Positions 1 through 8,295 of a stretch of DNA of 46,112 bases are shown here, one piece after another (within the stretch, counting starts at the first letter, position 1; each line of letters begins with the position of its first letter). The notes under the pieces were generated by a model. That model was not told the DNA's origin and made no database searches. It saw only the letters and a program-made list of their open reading frames with translations. Position numbers and translations under genes: made by a program. Source of the DNA: DASUXY01 sp036377675 (GTDB lineage: Bacteria > Bacillota > Bacilli > Bacillales > Amphibacillaceae); NCBI GenBank assembly GCA_036377675.1, contig DASUXY010000014.1, positions 1 through 46,112 on the forward strand, given 5' to 3'.

Positions 1-167
1 ATCGGATTCATTCGATCGATATGATCACCGATATCGATGAGCCAATATGATTCATTCTTTGCCTTTCGCTTCGCTTGTCTTTCTTTTAAAAAGGCGGTTA
101 CATGGGGCCAATGATCAAAATGACTGTGCAAATCATTCGTATAATAAAAATATAGTTTTTCCAGCAT
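1..167 (-). CDS. yunD: YunD-like metallophosphatase/5'-nucleotidase, N-terminal part only
   Basis: The first 55 codons of a minus-strand gene; the rest lies beyond the left edge. The start is ATG at 167-165, preceded by AAGGAG at ideal distance. The visible protein begins with FYYTNDLHSHFDHW and continues to DIGDHIDR. The DLHSH and GDHID motifs are metal-binding signatures of the calcineurin-like phosphatase/5'-nucleotidase superfamily, which hydrolyses nucleotide phosphomonoesters or related substrates using two metal ions. The start codon lies 11 nt downstream of the yunE stop, so the two genes are probably co-transcribed. Assignment to YunD rests on this motif pair and on the yunE neighbour, an arrangement I recall from B. 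subtilis. The substrate cannot be told. Confidence 0.75.
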   Translation of the reverse strand, partial: MLEKLYFYYTNDLHSHFDHWPHVTAFLKERQAKRKAKNESYWLIDIGDHIDRMNP

Positions 168-178
168 ATCAAGACTCC

Positions 179-994
179 TTACGATATCCCATCAAAAATT
201 AATCGTATACCTACTAAAATAATAACCATTCGTAAAACCCATTCTAATGCTTTACCAGTTAAACGGTTACTAATTTGGGCACCAAGCTTACCGCCGATCC
301 ATGCTGCCGGTAAAAAATATAACACTTGTGCCCATGGAATATGTCCGAGAACGATATGAGTACTCGCTCCAATCATACTTGTAAAAAAAATCATAAACAT
401 CGATGTTGCTGTCGCTACATGGGCCGGCATAGAAAAAAGTAAAATCATTACTGGAACCATGATCGACCCGCCACCAATACCAAATAAACCAGACACCATC
501 CCGACAATAAAAGAGATGCTGATCGCTAACGGTTTATTCACGTGATACTGATACACTTGATTGTTTACAGTAAATGTACGTATCGGCCGCGAAGTAGATT
601 GAACCATTTCCTTTCGCTCTCGCTTCAAAAAAAATAACAATGAAATAATAATCATCAATATTCCAAAGTACAATGAAAAATGATCGGTTTTAAAAAATTG
701 ATTAATCCATGCACCAAACATACTACCTGGGATACTGCCACCTAGAAAGAAAAGCCCCGTCTTGTAATCAACCCGTTCTTGTTTAAAATAAGAAAGCGTT
801 GATGCTAAGGCCGTAAAAACCATCATGATAAGCGACAAGCCTACCGCTGTTTGTGGCGTTACCCAAGCAAATTGAGCGGAGTAAGTCGAGAAAAAAAGTA
901 ACGTTGGAATTAAAATAGCTCCCCCACCTAAACCCGCTAAACTACCAATCAGTGCTGTGATTAAGCCTACCATTATATATACAATTGCAACCAC
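179..994 (-). CDS. yunE: YunE-like TauE/SafE (TSUP) family membrane permease
   Basis: A 271-residue integral membrane protein with about eight hydrophobic segments. It has two pseudo-symmetric halves, each starting with a glycine-rich helix: GLGGGAILIPTLLF near residue 22 and GLFGIGGGSIMVPVMILLF near residue 170. This duplicated motif marks the TSUP (TauE/SafE) family, whose members are proposed to move sulfite, sulfoacetate or other organosulfur anions across the cytoplasmic membrane. The substrate here is not predictable. The start is GTG at 994; the ATG seven codons later has no better ribosome binding site. It is the first gene of a yunE-yunD pair. Confidence 0.85.
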   Translation of the reverse strand: MVAIVYIMVGLITALIGSLAGLGGGAILIPTLLFFSTYSAQFAWVTPQTAVGLSLIMMVFTALASTLSYFKQERVDYKTGLFFLGGSIPGSMFGAWINQFFKTDHFSLYFGILMIIISLLFFLKRERKEMVQSTSRPIRTFTVNNQVYQYHVNKPLAISISFIVGMVSGLFGIGGGSIMVPVMILLFSMPAHVATATSMFMIFFTSMIGASTHIVLGHIPWAQVLYFLPAAWIGGKLGAQISNRLTGKALEWVLRMVIILVGIRLIFDGIS

Positions 995-1256
995 GTTAAA
1001 ATCACTTCAATTCTCATAAAAGTTCGCATCATAATCTACCCTTATATTACCATTGTTTATGGATAATTCCTATTGACATCTATGCAAATCATTTAAGGGA
1101 CATCAGAAGGAATCGAGATTCTAACTTTACCATATAAAAGATATTTTTGATGCCTCTTCTAAACTTTTGTTAGTAAGTTCAGCGGATGCTTGTCCCTCAG
1201 CTTCGCAGTGCTAACAGAATAAATTCCTAATAACGATTGTATTATGACGAAGATGA
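995..1256. other. Intergenic region upstream of yunE, no gene seen
   Basis: About 260 AT-rich bases between the yunE start and the 3' end of the NUDIX gene, both on the minus strand. It must hold the yunE promoter, but I could not single out a convincing -35/-10 pair. No open frame with a ribosome binding site is visible. Confidence 0.5.
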
Positions 1257-1682
1257 TTATGTTTGAATCAAAGAATTTGCTTTTTTAATACTCTCTTTTA
1301 AATAAATAGGAGCTTTTGAATCGTTTAATATTTCCTCAGTCGTCAACCATAACACTTTTTCAACCTCTTCAGGACTTTTAGGAAACGCCTCACCTGAATC
1401 ATACTCGCAAAGGAAAACAATATCTATAACATGTACGCCTGTATCCGTTACAAAAGAAGTATTATTTACATAAGATAACTTATTTTTTATTTTCAAACCT
1501 ACCTCTTCTAACATCTCACGCTTAATTGTTCTTTCTAAAATATCCGATGAAGCTCCTTTTTTTTCCACAGTCCCACCAACTAGTGAAAGCATACCACCTG
1601 CATGCTCCTCCTTCTTACTTCGTTCAATGATCAGCCACTTTCCGTCTTTTTTTAAAGCACCTTCGACGTTAACAATAAACAT
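1257..1682 (-). CDS. NUDIX hydrolase
   Basis: A 141-residue protein starting at ATG 1682, chosen because GGAGG sits 8 nt upstream; a GTG two codons earlier is too close to that site. NUDIX enzymes hydrolyse nucleoside diphosphates linked to another group. The second half of the NUDIX box is perfect (REMLEEVGL, with the metal-binding REUxEExGU pattern, near residues 56-64), and the GGTVE strand precedes it. The distance from GG to the catalytic RE helix is about four residues longer than in the canonical GX5EX7RE box, and the glutamate expected in the first half is not at its usual place. The gene stands alone and its substrate is unknown. Confidence 0.85.
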   Translation of the reverse strand: MFIVNVEGALKKDGKWLIIERSKKEEHAGGMLSLVGGTVEKKGASSDILERTIKREMLEEVGLKIKNKLSYVNNTSFVTDTGVHVIDIVFLCEYDSGEAFPKSPEEVEKVLWLTTEEILNDSKAPIYLKESIKKANSLIQT

Positions 1683-1751
1683 GTACACTTCCTCCTTATG
1701 AATCTATTTTCCTATTTCCAAAGCCTTAACTCGATCATTTTACTTCAATAA

Positions 1752-1895
1752 GAAAAATCCATTGTCCTAGAAGGCGTTAATGATAACAAGGTTTATGTAG
1801 TTCATTTATTTGAATTTGCTCACCCTAAAGTGCACAACATCACCATACCTAGTCAAGAGGTAGCTCTAAATAATATGATATGTTTAAATACCTAA
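1752..1895 (+). pseudogene. Orphan C-terminal coding remnant, unidentified
   Basis: A 47-codon open stretch (from a TAA at 1749 to a TAA at 1893-1895) with no start codon or ribosome binding site, yet with protein-like composition, including KVYVVHLFEFAHPKVHN and ending MICLNT. It reads on the plus strand, towards the bacteriocin-type genes that follow. It may be the tail of a gene lost by deletion. I do not recognise the family. The rest of the 1689-2069 interval shows no clear gene. Confidence 0.3.
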
Positions 1896-2069
1896 GAAAG
1901 AACCGAAGCGAATGGATTAAAAATATGATTTTCTTTTAAGGGAAGTGTCTTGGAACCTTATTTTTTTGAGAACACTAAAAATTAAGAGGATTTTTGATTT
2001 ACATGACGAATATACTATTATCTGCATGATTTTATCATAATAGTTGTTGCAACTTTATTTGCTTCTGCA

Positions 2070-2414
2070 ATGACGATGTCACTCTTTACTGTACCTGCAT
2101 TAGCAAATAGTGGAGCGAATGGTGGTTGGACAGAAGGAGAAGGCTATTGGACAAATACGATAGATACAAAATATGGAGTCTTTAGCAAACCGAGTAGTCA
2201 TCAAGGATGGAAGCAAAAAAGTGGAAAAAAATATCGTGCTGTAGGAACAACACACTGGAAAAATAAACGTCATTATACACGGGCACAAATGGTTTCCCGT
2301 ATTTTTGGAATTGTACATGCTGACAGTGGCAGAGTATGGGGTACGGGTACTACGGAAGCAAGGTCAGGTTGGACTAAAAACTATACAGCTCGCACTTTTT
2401 ATGGTTCTAATTAA
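2070..2414 (+). CDS. Putative secreted lactococcin 972-like bacteriocin precursor (leader frameshifted)
   Basis: From ATG 2070 this reads 114 residues: MTMSLFTVPALA, then a mature part that starts NSGANGGW and is rich in Gly, Trp, Tyr, Lys and Thr, without Cys. A small secreted peptide followed by two membrane proteins and a LolD-type ATPase is the layout of lactococcin 972-type clusters, and the GGW start and aromatic C-terminus recall that family. I assign it by context more than by sequence. ATG 2070 has no ribosome binding site and gives a truncated signal peptide. The hydrophobic core continues upstream in frame (about 2028-2069) but has no start. A plausible start (ATG 2003) with AAGAGGA upstream is in another frame and stops at 2027. 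One extra base near 2015-2030 would explain this, so the gene is probably non-functional or the sequence has an indel there. Confidence 0.5.
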   Translation: MTMSLFTVPALANSGANGGWTEGEGYWTNTIDTKYGVFSKPSSHQGWKQKSGKKYRAVGTTHWKNKRHYTRAQMVSRIFGIVHADSGRVWGTGTTEARSGWTKNYTARTFYGSN

Positions 2415-2427
2415 CGTAGTGAGTATA

Positions 2428-2458
2428 GAAGCTACCACTCTTTTTTTGTGGTAGCTTC
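2428..2458 (+). terminator. Hairpin between the precursor gene and the transporter genes
   Basis: A perfect 11-bp stem, GAAGCTACCAC/GTGGTAGCTTC, with a T-rich 9-nt loop, 13 nt after the peptide stop and about 36 nt before the first permease gene. The T-tract lies in the loop and only CTTTACCTT follows, so it may act as a partial terminator or RNA-stabilising stem. That would lower expression of the transporter relative to the peptide. Confidence 0.55.
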
Positions 2459-2494
2459 CTTTACCTTATATTCAGAGGGGAAGGAGATGGATCG

Positions 2495-3508
2495 ATGAAT
2501 TATATTATCCTCTCTCGTTTACAAAAAAATGGCACAATCTTTCTGGTATTTCTGTGCATATTGCTCGGTGTGATGGCTGCATCATTTAGCTTTTATCAAA
2601 TCAAGCAAGAGGAGTTACAAATGCTTTCGAGGGGATTATATGATCCGCACCCAACCACCTTTACGATCAACGACGATCAGCAAACGATTGATTGGAGGGA
2701 GCTCCATACGAGTAGTCCATTTACCGTTTTCATTGAGTTGGATGGTCCCTATCGAGGATTTTTTTACAAAAAAAATACATATGTTCCCCCACTTATTTCG
2801 GGTCGTTTTTTTCAGGAGAACGATTTTTATAGCGGAAAGAAACGAGTCGTTGTTGGTCAAAAAGTAGATCAAGATATAATAGATGGTATTCAACAAGAGG
2901 GCTATGAAATGATTGGCGTGATGGGAGCTTCCTATGAATCTCAAATCGATCATATCGTTCTATATAACATCGATGCGATTGAACAAGGAAATCCGTTACG
3001 ATCGACCGTTTATGTGTTAAACAGCCGAGATCCATCCATTTCGGTAGAGGGATCGATACCGTTTCATACAACAAACATACAGGCTCATCTGCTTGACCGA
3101 AATGCGACGGGGGCCCTTCGTTTTCTCGATACGGAGCATTTTCAGCTCATGATTCATGGATTGTTTATCATCCTTTTTGCAAGTTTGAATTTTTTAATGA
3201 TTTATTATTGGCTCAACCAAAAAAAGAGTGAGATCCATATTTTATGGCAAATGGGAATCTCTATGAACCATCCATTTCGACGGTATATGATTCAATTTTT
3301 TTGTCTAGCTTCTACAAGCTATTGGCTCGTTGGACTGATGAGTTATGGCTGGCCAGTGACCTCATTAATGAATTCGCAAATTAGGTTCATGCATATACGT
3401 CATGTGCTGATGGGTTACGGACTTATGCTCTTGATCTCTGGATTGTCTATCGTGCTAGTCTATGTGCGCTTACGGAAACAGATCCGCGAGAGGGGGATAA
3501 ACGAATGA
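2495..3508 (+). CDS. FtsX/MacB-type permease subunit of a bacteriocin-type ABC exporter
   Basis: A 337-residue membrane protein with ATG at 2495 and AAGGAGA upstream. Layout: one transmembrane helix at about residues 14-36, an extracytoplasmic domain of about 170 residues, then three hydrophobic helices (about 220-240, 265-285, 300-325). This one-plus-three topology is that of MacB/FtsX-type permeases, which act with a LolD-like ATPase. Together with the next gene (ATGA overlap at 3505-3508), which has the same topology, it could form a two-subunit membrane part of an exporter or immunity transporter. In lactococcin 972 clusters the membrane component is, as I recall, usually one longer protein; here two half-size genes are seen. 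Function is inferred from context. Confidence 0.65.
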   Translation: MNYIILSRLQKNGTIFLVFLCILLGVMAASFSFYQIKQEELQMLSRGLYDPHPTTFTINDDQQTIDWRELHTSSPFTVFIELDGPYRGFFYKKNTYVPPLISGRFFQENDFYSGKKRVVVGQKVDQDIIDGIQQEGYEMIGVMGASYESQIDHIVLYNIDAIEQGNPLRSTVYVLNSRDPSISVEGSIPFHTTNIQAHLLDRNATGALRFLDTEHFQLMIHGLFIILFASLNFLMIYYWLNQKKSEIHILWQMGISMNHPFRRYMIQFFCLASTSYWLVGLMSYGWPVTSLMNSQIRFMHIRHVLMGYGLMLLISGLSIVLVYVRLRKQIRERGINE

Positions 3509-4792
3509 AAAGGATTGTACGAGAAGTAAAGGAAAGTATGCAACGGAAAAAAGGACTTACTTTTTTAATGATGTTCGGCATTACCGTTTTTTTAGCGATC
3601 GCGATCGTTTTGCTACACACGTATCTATCGATTCAAGAAAAAAAAGCTTCTGTAGCCTCTTTTGAAGGGCTCAATGTGTATCAACTATCAGATACGTTGG
3701 TTGAAGAAGTTGATTGGCAATCATATCTCAATGAACCGGGTGCTTTGGAACAGGTGAAACAGTTCTATACCTATTTGGAAGAAGATTTGCAAGAGAAATA
3801 TATTTATATTTTCACCCAAACCCATCCATGTACAACATACTGAACCGGTAAACGAGCAATTTTTGGAAGGTTATGAAGAAGGAAGACCTTCATCTATAAC
3901 TAAAGGGGAGGATGGAAAATCATACCATACCGTAAAGGCTGTTCAAGTAAATAAGCAAGCGTTTGATCTGTTTCCGATTACCGTAAATAAAGGAACATCC
4001 TTTGGACAAGACGATTTCTTCAATGATCACGATAGAAATATCATCCCTATTTTACTCGGTTTAGACTATGAAGATGTTTATGAAGTCGGAGATGAGATAG
4101 AAGCTCATTATTTATTTAAAAACTATAAGCTGAAGGTGAAAGGTTTTATCGATGCACAATCATTTGTTTCTAGTCCTAATGAACCGGAAATCTATTTAGA
4201 CCGATATATCGTCATGCCTGTTCAACAGTTTGGAAAGCCTACAACTGAAGAAGATACGGACTTTCAAGAAAAGCATTATTTCCAAATCATTAATGGAGCC
4301 ATTTATAGCGCAAAAGAGAGAGACACCATCGAAGCAAAACTAGAAAAGGCGAAAGCATTTGCTCAATTTCCACATATGCACATCATCGGTTCTCCAATTA
4401 CGATGCTAGGTCATGTTTTTACGGCAATTGAAGAGAGTATACATTGGCTTCTGATGATCTCGGTCATTTTGTTTATCACCTCTGCGTTAAGTATTCCAAT
4501 GGTGATGAGAGGAAAAATCCGTAATAATTATAAAAATATGATGATTCATCTCATTTCAGGAGGTACGATAAGACAATTGTTTCGCTATGTTTTTATTGAG
4601 GTCATCGTACTCGTTGGGATTCCCGCAGCGTTCATCCTTTTACTCTTGTTCGGAGTATTCCAAACTGTGTTGCCATTACACACGCTTTTAATTGTTGGAT
4701 GTGCGGTTAGTATCGTCATCTTGTCAGTTGTTCCTATTTACATCCAATTTCGTCGGTTACCTATTACAAGTCTGTTGAAGCGAAAGGAGTAA
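3505..4792 (+). pseudogene. Second FtsX/MacB-type permease, interrupted by a +1 frameshift
   Basis: The gene starts at ATG 3505, overlapping the previous stop. Frame 1 gives an N-terminal helix (about residues 18-40) and the start of an external domain, then ends at TGA 3841-3843. Coding continues in another frame: reading back from the TTG at 3863 gives PIHVQHTEPVNEQFLEGYEE without a stop, so the two parts overlap. Removing one A from the CAAACCC run near 3817-3820 joins them into about 429 residues with three C-terminal membrane helices, the same plan as the gene before it. Either the gene is broken or the sequence has a homopolymer error. The 3' end lies 7 nt before the ATPase gene, confirming one operon. 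Confidence 0.7.
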
Positions 4793-4799
4793 TCTTTGA

Positions 4800-5483
4800 A
4801 TGATTGAAGTGAAAGCATTGGAAAAATCTTATACAATTGGAAAAAAGAAAGTCGACATATTAAAAGGGATTGATTTAGAGGTAAACAGAGGGGAAATGAT
4901 TGCGATTAAAGGAAGAAGTGGAGCAGGAAAATCGACTTTACTCAATATTTTAGCGGGACTTGACCAAGCCGACCGCGGGGTGTATTGGTACGACGGCGAA
5001 CGGATAAGTGATAAAACGTTGAATGAGCTGGCTCACTTTCGAAGACAAAACATTGGATTTATCTTGCAACACTATCATCCTCTCATTGACAGTAAAAATG
5101 TGTTTGAAAATGTAGCACTACCTTTACAATACGGGAACTATGCAAAAAAAGAGATTGAACAACGAGTCGAAGAGTTGCTATCCACATTAGGGATCAATCA
5201 TTTAATCGACCGTTGGCCAGAGATGCTATCCGGCGGAGAAGCTCAACGCGTAGCCATTGCTAGGGCCTTAATCCAACAGCCTGAATTAATCTTGGCTGAT
5301 GAGCCAACAGGATCATTAGATGACGAATCCGAAAAGGACATATTAGCCCTTTGTAAACAATTAAATGAGCACGGTAAAACGATCATCATCGTCACCCATG
5401 ATCAACAGGTCGCCTCGATTTGTCATCAAACATACTCGATCCAAAACGGAAAATGTATACGTGATGATGATTCAGCTTCGTAA
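4800..5483 (+). CDS. ABC transporter ATP-binding protein, lactococcin 972/LolD-type group
   Basis: An intact 227-residue ATPase. Walker A GRSGAGKST (38-46), Q-loop FILQ (87-90), signature LSGGEAQ (143-149), Walker B LILADEP (163-169) and a switch histidine in VTHD near residue 200 are all present. Its length and the motif context fit the MacB/LolD class that energises FtsX-like permeases by mechanotransmission. It follows the second permease by 7 nt. All catalytic motifs are kept although the permease and the peptide gene upstream look damaged, so the ATPase either decays more slowly or still works with the intact first permease. Confidence 0.85.
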   Translation: MIEVKALEKSYTIGKKKVDILKGIDLEVNRGEMIAIKGRSGAGKSTLLNILAGLDQADRGVYWYDGERISDKTLNELAHFRRQNIGFILQHYHPLIDSKNVFENVALPLQYGNYAKKEIEQRVEELLSTLGINHLIDRWPEMLSGGEAQRVAIARALIQQPELILADEPTGSLDDESEKDILALCKQLNEHGKTIIIVTHDQQVASICHQTYSIQNGKCIRDDDSAS

Positions 5484-6291
5484 TCTGGACAGTATATCCA
5501 AACGCTCTACCATCGTATTTACAAGTTTTAAATGTAGTACGTAATCAACTACTGAGTGATAAACATGAAATCTATTTCATCCCCTCTATATTTATGATTT
5601 GGAAAATAAAAACAATGTAGCTAGAGAATTTATTGGAAATGATTGTACAACAAGAAGATGAAAAAAGAACGGAAACGTATTTATTCGAAATTCAAAAGAC
5701 AGATCATCTCACGTTCTTTATCAAAATCGAATTTAAAAAGGAAAAAGTAGACATTGTAAAAGAAGAAAATGAAGCACCAGAAATGGATTTAGCAAATGAA
5801 ATGATTTCATCTACTCTTGAAGTAGATCAACTCTTTGGTGAACCTATCATTCAAACATCACAAACGGACAGGGTAATCGGTCTCACTGAACTTTCTTTGG
5901 TTGCTTTATCAAAAGACACATTTTATGAGTTGGAGGGATCCAAAAGATATGATAACGAAAGCCTAGAACCATTCATTTGAACACGACAATCAAAGAAATG
6001 TTTCTCCATTGAACAGTTATCAATAGAGAAAATCAAGTTAGAATCCGTTTCAAAAGATGCTCTTGATCCTGACATCGATATGGATAGCTTTTTCAAAGCT
6101 GATTCAATTTCTGATCGTTTGAACGAGATTTTTGAAAATCGAGACAAAATTGAAATCGCATCGGTTTCTAGAGAAACCAATCATAACTTCACGCTTACAC
6201 TTTCGAATCAATCACCTTTAAAAGTAAGTTAGAAAAAGATGGAGTGGCACAATTTATAGAAGTCACCCAAAAGTCGTTTCAAAAAATTTAA
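5471..6291 (+). pseudogene. Multiply broken gene of unknown function
   Basis: Successive plus-strand segments read as protein but in changing frames. About 5471-5590 reads IWTVYPNALPSYLQVLNVV and HEIYFIP. About 5595-5640 in another frame reads DLENKNNVAREFIG. From 5633 (TTG) or 5639 (ATG) to 5977 the first frame returns with KRTETYLFEIQKTDHLTFFI. An in-frame TGA at 5978-5980 interrupts it, and the same frame continues to TAG 6230-6232 (SIEQLSIEKIKLESVSKDA). A last shift near 6200 leads into KLEKDGVAQFIEV and a stop at 6289-6291. That is three frame changes and one nonsense codon in a gene of roughly 260 codons. I do not recognise the family. It directly follows the ATPase and may once have been the last gene of that operon. 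Confidence 0.55.
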
Positions 6292-6344
6292 AACATAACT
6301 AAACTTGCTTTCTTTTAGGCACAAATTAGGCACAGATAAAAAAC

Positions 6345-6376
6345 ACCCTTGCCACAAACGTTGATGTGACAAGGGT
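6345..6376 (-). terminator. Rho-independent terminator of the suf operon
   Basis: Read on the minus strand: ACCCTTGTCACA, loop, TGTGGCAAGGGT, then GTTTTTTATC. It lies 9 nt after the sufB stop. The stem has one internal mismatch and the T-tract is canonical. Confidence 0.85.
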
Positions 6377-6384
6377 TAGAGAGG

Positions 6385-7782
6385 TTATCCAATGCTTCCT
6401 TCCATCTCAAATTTCATGAGGCGGTTCATTTCGACGGCGTATTCCATTGGGAGTTCTTCGGTGAATGGTTCGATGAAGCCCATGACGATCATGTCGGTTG
6501 CTTCTTGTTCACCTAAACCTCTACTCATTAAATAAAACAGTTGTTCTTCGGATACTTTGGATACTTTCGCTTCGTGTTCTAATGAAATGTTGTCATTGTA
6601 CACTTCGTTATATGGAATGGTGTCAGATGTTGACTCGTTATCCATAATGAGCGTATCGCATTCGATCGTCGCTTTAGAACCTTCTGCTTTACGTCCGAAT
6701 TGGACGATTCCACGGTATGATACTTTACCACCGTGTTTTGAAATGGATTTTGACACGATCGATGATGATGTGTTCGGTGCTAAGTGATGCATTTTTGCAC
6801 CTGCGTCTTGCAATTGACCTTTACCTGCATAGGCAACGGACATCGTATACCCGCGAGCACCTTCACCTGTTAAGAGAACGGACGGATATTTCATCGTAAT
6901 TTTTGAACCGATGTTTCCGTCAATCCATTCCATCGTACCATTTGCGGCACAAGTGGCTCGTTTTGTAACTAGATTGTATACGTTGTTTGCCCAGTTTTGA
7001 ATCGTCGTATAGCGGCAATAGGCATTTTCTTTTACGAAGATTTCAACGACCGCACTATGCAAACTATTCGTCGTATAAATCGGCGCTGTACATCCTTCAA
7101 CATAATGGACAGATGCACCTTCATCAACGATGATTAACGTTCTTTCAAATTGTCCCATGTTTTCCGAGTTAATGCGGAAATAAGCTTGTAGTGGAGTTGT
7201 TGCTTTTACTCCTTTCGGTACATAAATGAAAGATCCACCAGACCAAACGGCTGAGTTAAGGGCAGCAAATTTATTATCGGTATACGGAACGACTTTTCCG
7301 AAATATTCTTTGAATAGCTCTTCATGTTCCTGAAGGGCTGTGTCAGTATCTGAGAAAATAATTCCTTGTTCTTTCAAATCTTCTTCTAAGCTTTGGTAAA
7401 CGACTTCTGATTCATATTGAGCAGACACACCTGCTAAATATTTTTGTTCCGCTTCTGGAATACCTAGGCGGTCAAACGTATGCTTAATTTCCTCAGGAAC
7501 TTCATCCCACGTTCTTCCTTGCTTATCAGAAGGCTTGACGTAATAAATAATTTCATCGAAGTCTAATTCCGATAAATCTCCACCCCATTGTGGCATCGGT
7601 CTTTCATAAAAGTGTTCCAAAGCTTTCAAACGATAATCGAGCATCCACTGAGGTTCATCTTTCATTTTGGAAATTTCTTCGACAACTTTACGTGTTAAGC
7701 CACGTTCTGTTCGAAAAACAGAAATGTCTTTATCTTGGAATCCATACTTATACTCTTCCATTTCCGGCATATCTTTCGCCAT
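6385..7782 (-). CDS. sufB: Fe-S cluster assembly scaffold protein SufB
   Basis: A 465-residue SufB, the central scaffold of the SufBCD complex on which iron-sulfur clusters are built in the cytosol from SufS/SufU-derived sulfur. The long C-terminal beta-helix region includes YVEGCTAPIYTTNSLHSAVVE and RATCAANGTMEW, the latter typical of the SufB core. Length matches B. subtilis SufB (about 465). The start at 7782 has GGAGG 8 nt upstream. It is the last gene of sufC-D-S-U-B, about 75 nt after sufU, and a terminator follows. Confidence 0.96.
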   Translation of the reverse strand: MAKDMPEMEEYKYGFQDKDISVFRTERGLTRKVVEEISKMKDEPQWMLDYRLKALEHFYERPMPQWGGDLSELDFDEIIYYVKPSDKQGRTWDEVPEEIKHTFDRLGIPEAEQKYLAGVSAQYESEVVYQSLEEDLKEQGIIFSDTDTALQEHEELFKEYFGKVVPYTDNKFAALNSAVWSGGSFIYVPKGVKATTPLQAYFRINSENMGQFERTLIIVDEGASVHYVEGCTAPIYTTNSLHSAVVEIFVKENAYCRYTTIQNWANNVYNLVTKRATCAANGTMEWIDGNIGSKITMKYPSVLLTGEGARGYTMSVAYAGKGQLQDAGAKMHHLAPNTSSSIVSKSISKHGGKVSYRGIVQFGRKAEGSKATIECDTLIMDNESTSDTIPYNEVYNDNISLEHEAKVSKVSEEQLFYLMSRGLGEQEATDMIVMGFIEPFTEELPMEYAVEMNRLMKFEMEGSIG

Positions 7783-7857
7783 GAATAAAAACCTCCTTTA
7801 AATAATTACATCTCTTTTTAGCTAACTTTCACGACAATCTATACATCAATAACACAT

Positions 7858-8295
7858 TTATTCTTTATGAACGCCCTTTTCCATCGTTTTCCATGCTAAC
7901 GTTGCACAGTCGATTCGAGCAGGGAAATTCGATACTCCTTGTAAGGCGATGATATCACCGAATTCCTCTTCTTGCTCCTCTTTTAACTCTTCACCGAGCA
8001 TCATGTTCGAAAAGGCTTGTGACATTTCCAAAGCATCTTTAACAGGTTTACCTTTAACCGCTTGGGTCATCATTGAAGCTGAAGCCATACTAATGGAGCA
8101 ACCTTCTCCGTCAAATGTAATGTCTTTAATCTGGTCATCTTCAACGTGCATCTCTAATTGGATGCGATCCCCACATGACGGATTGTTCATCTCAACGGTT
8201 AACGTACCGCCTTCAAGGGCCCCTTTATTACGAGGGGTTTTATAATGATCCATGATGACTTGTCTATAAAGTGTATCAAGATTACTAAAAGACAT
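7858..8295 (-). CDS. sufU: SufU, Zn-dependent sulfurtransferase of the Suf system
   Basis: SufU takes persulfide sulfur from the cysteine desulfurase SufS and hands it to SufBCD. The start is placed at ATG 8295 (protein MSFSNLDTLYRQVIMDHYK, 145 residues), with GGAG upstream; a longer open frame back to 8379 would run far into sufS and lacks a ribosome site. The three conserved metal-ligand cysteines are visible in NPSCGDR, GEGCSIS and RIDCATLAW, and the insertion typical of SufU relative to IscU is present. It overlaps the end of sufS by 11 nt, so the two are probably translationally coupled. Confidence 0.95.
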   Translation of the reverse strand: MSFSNLDTLYRQVIMDHYKTPRNKGALEGGTLTVEMNNPSCGDRIQLEMHVEDDQIKDITFDGEGCSISMASASMMTQAVKGKPVKDALEMSQAFSNMMLGEELKEEQEEEFGDIIALQGVSNFPARIDCATLAWKTMEKGVHKE

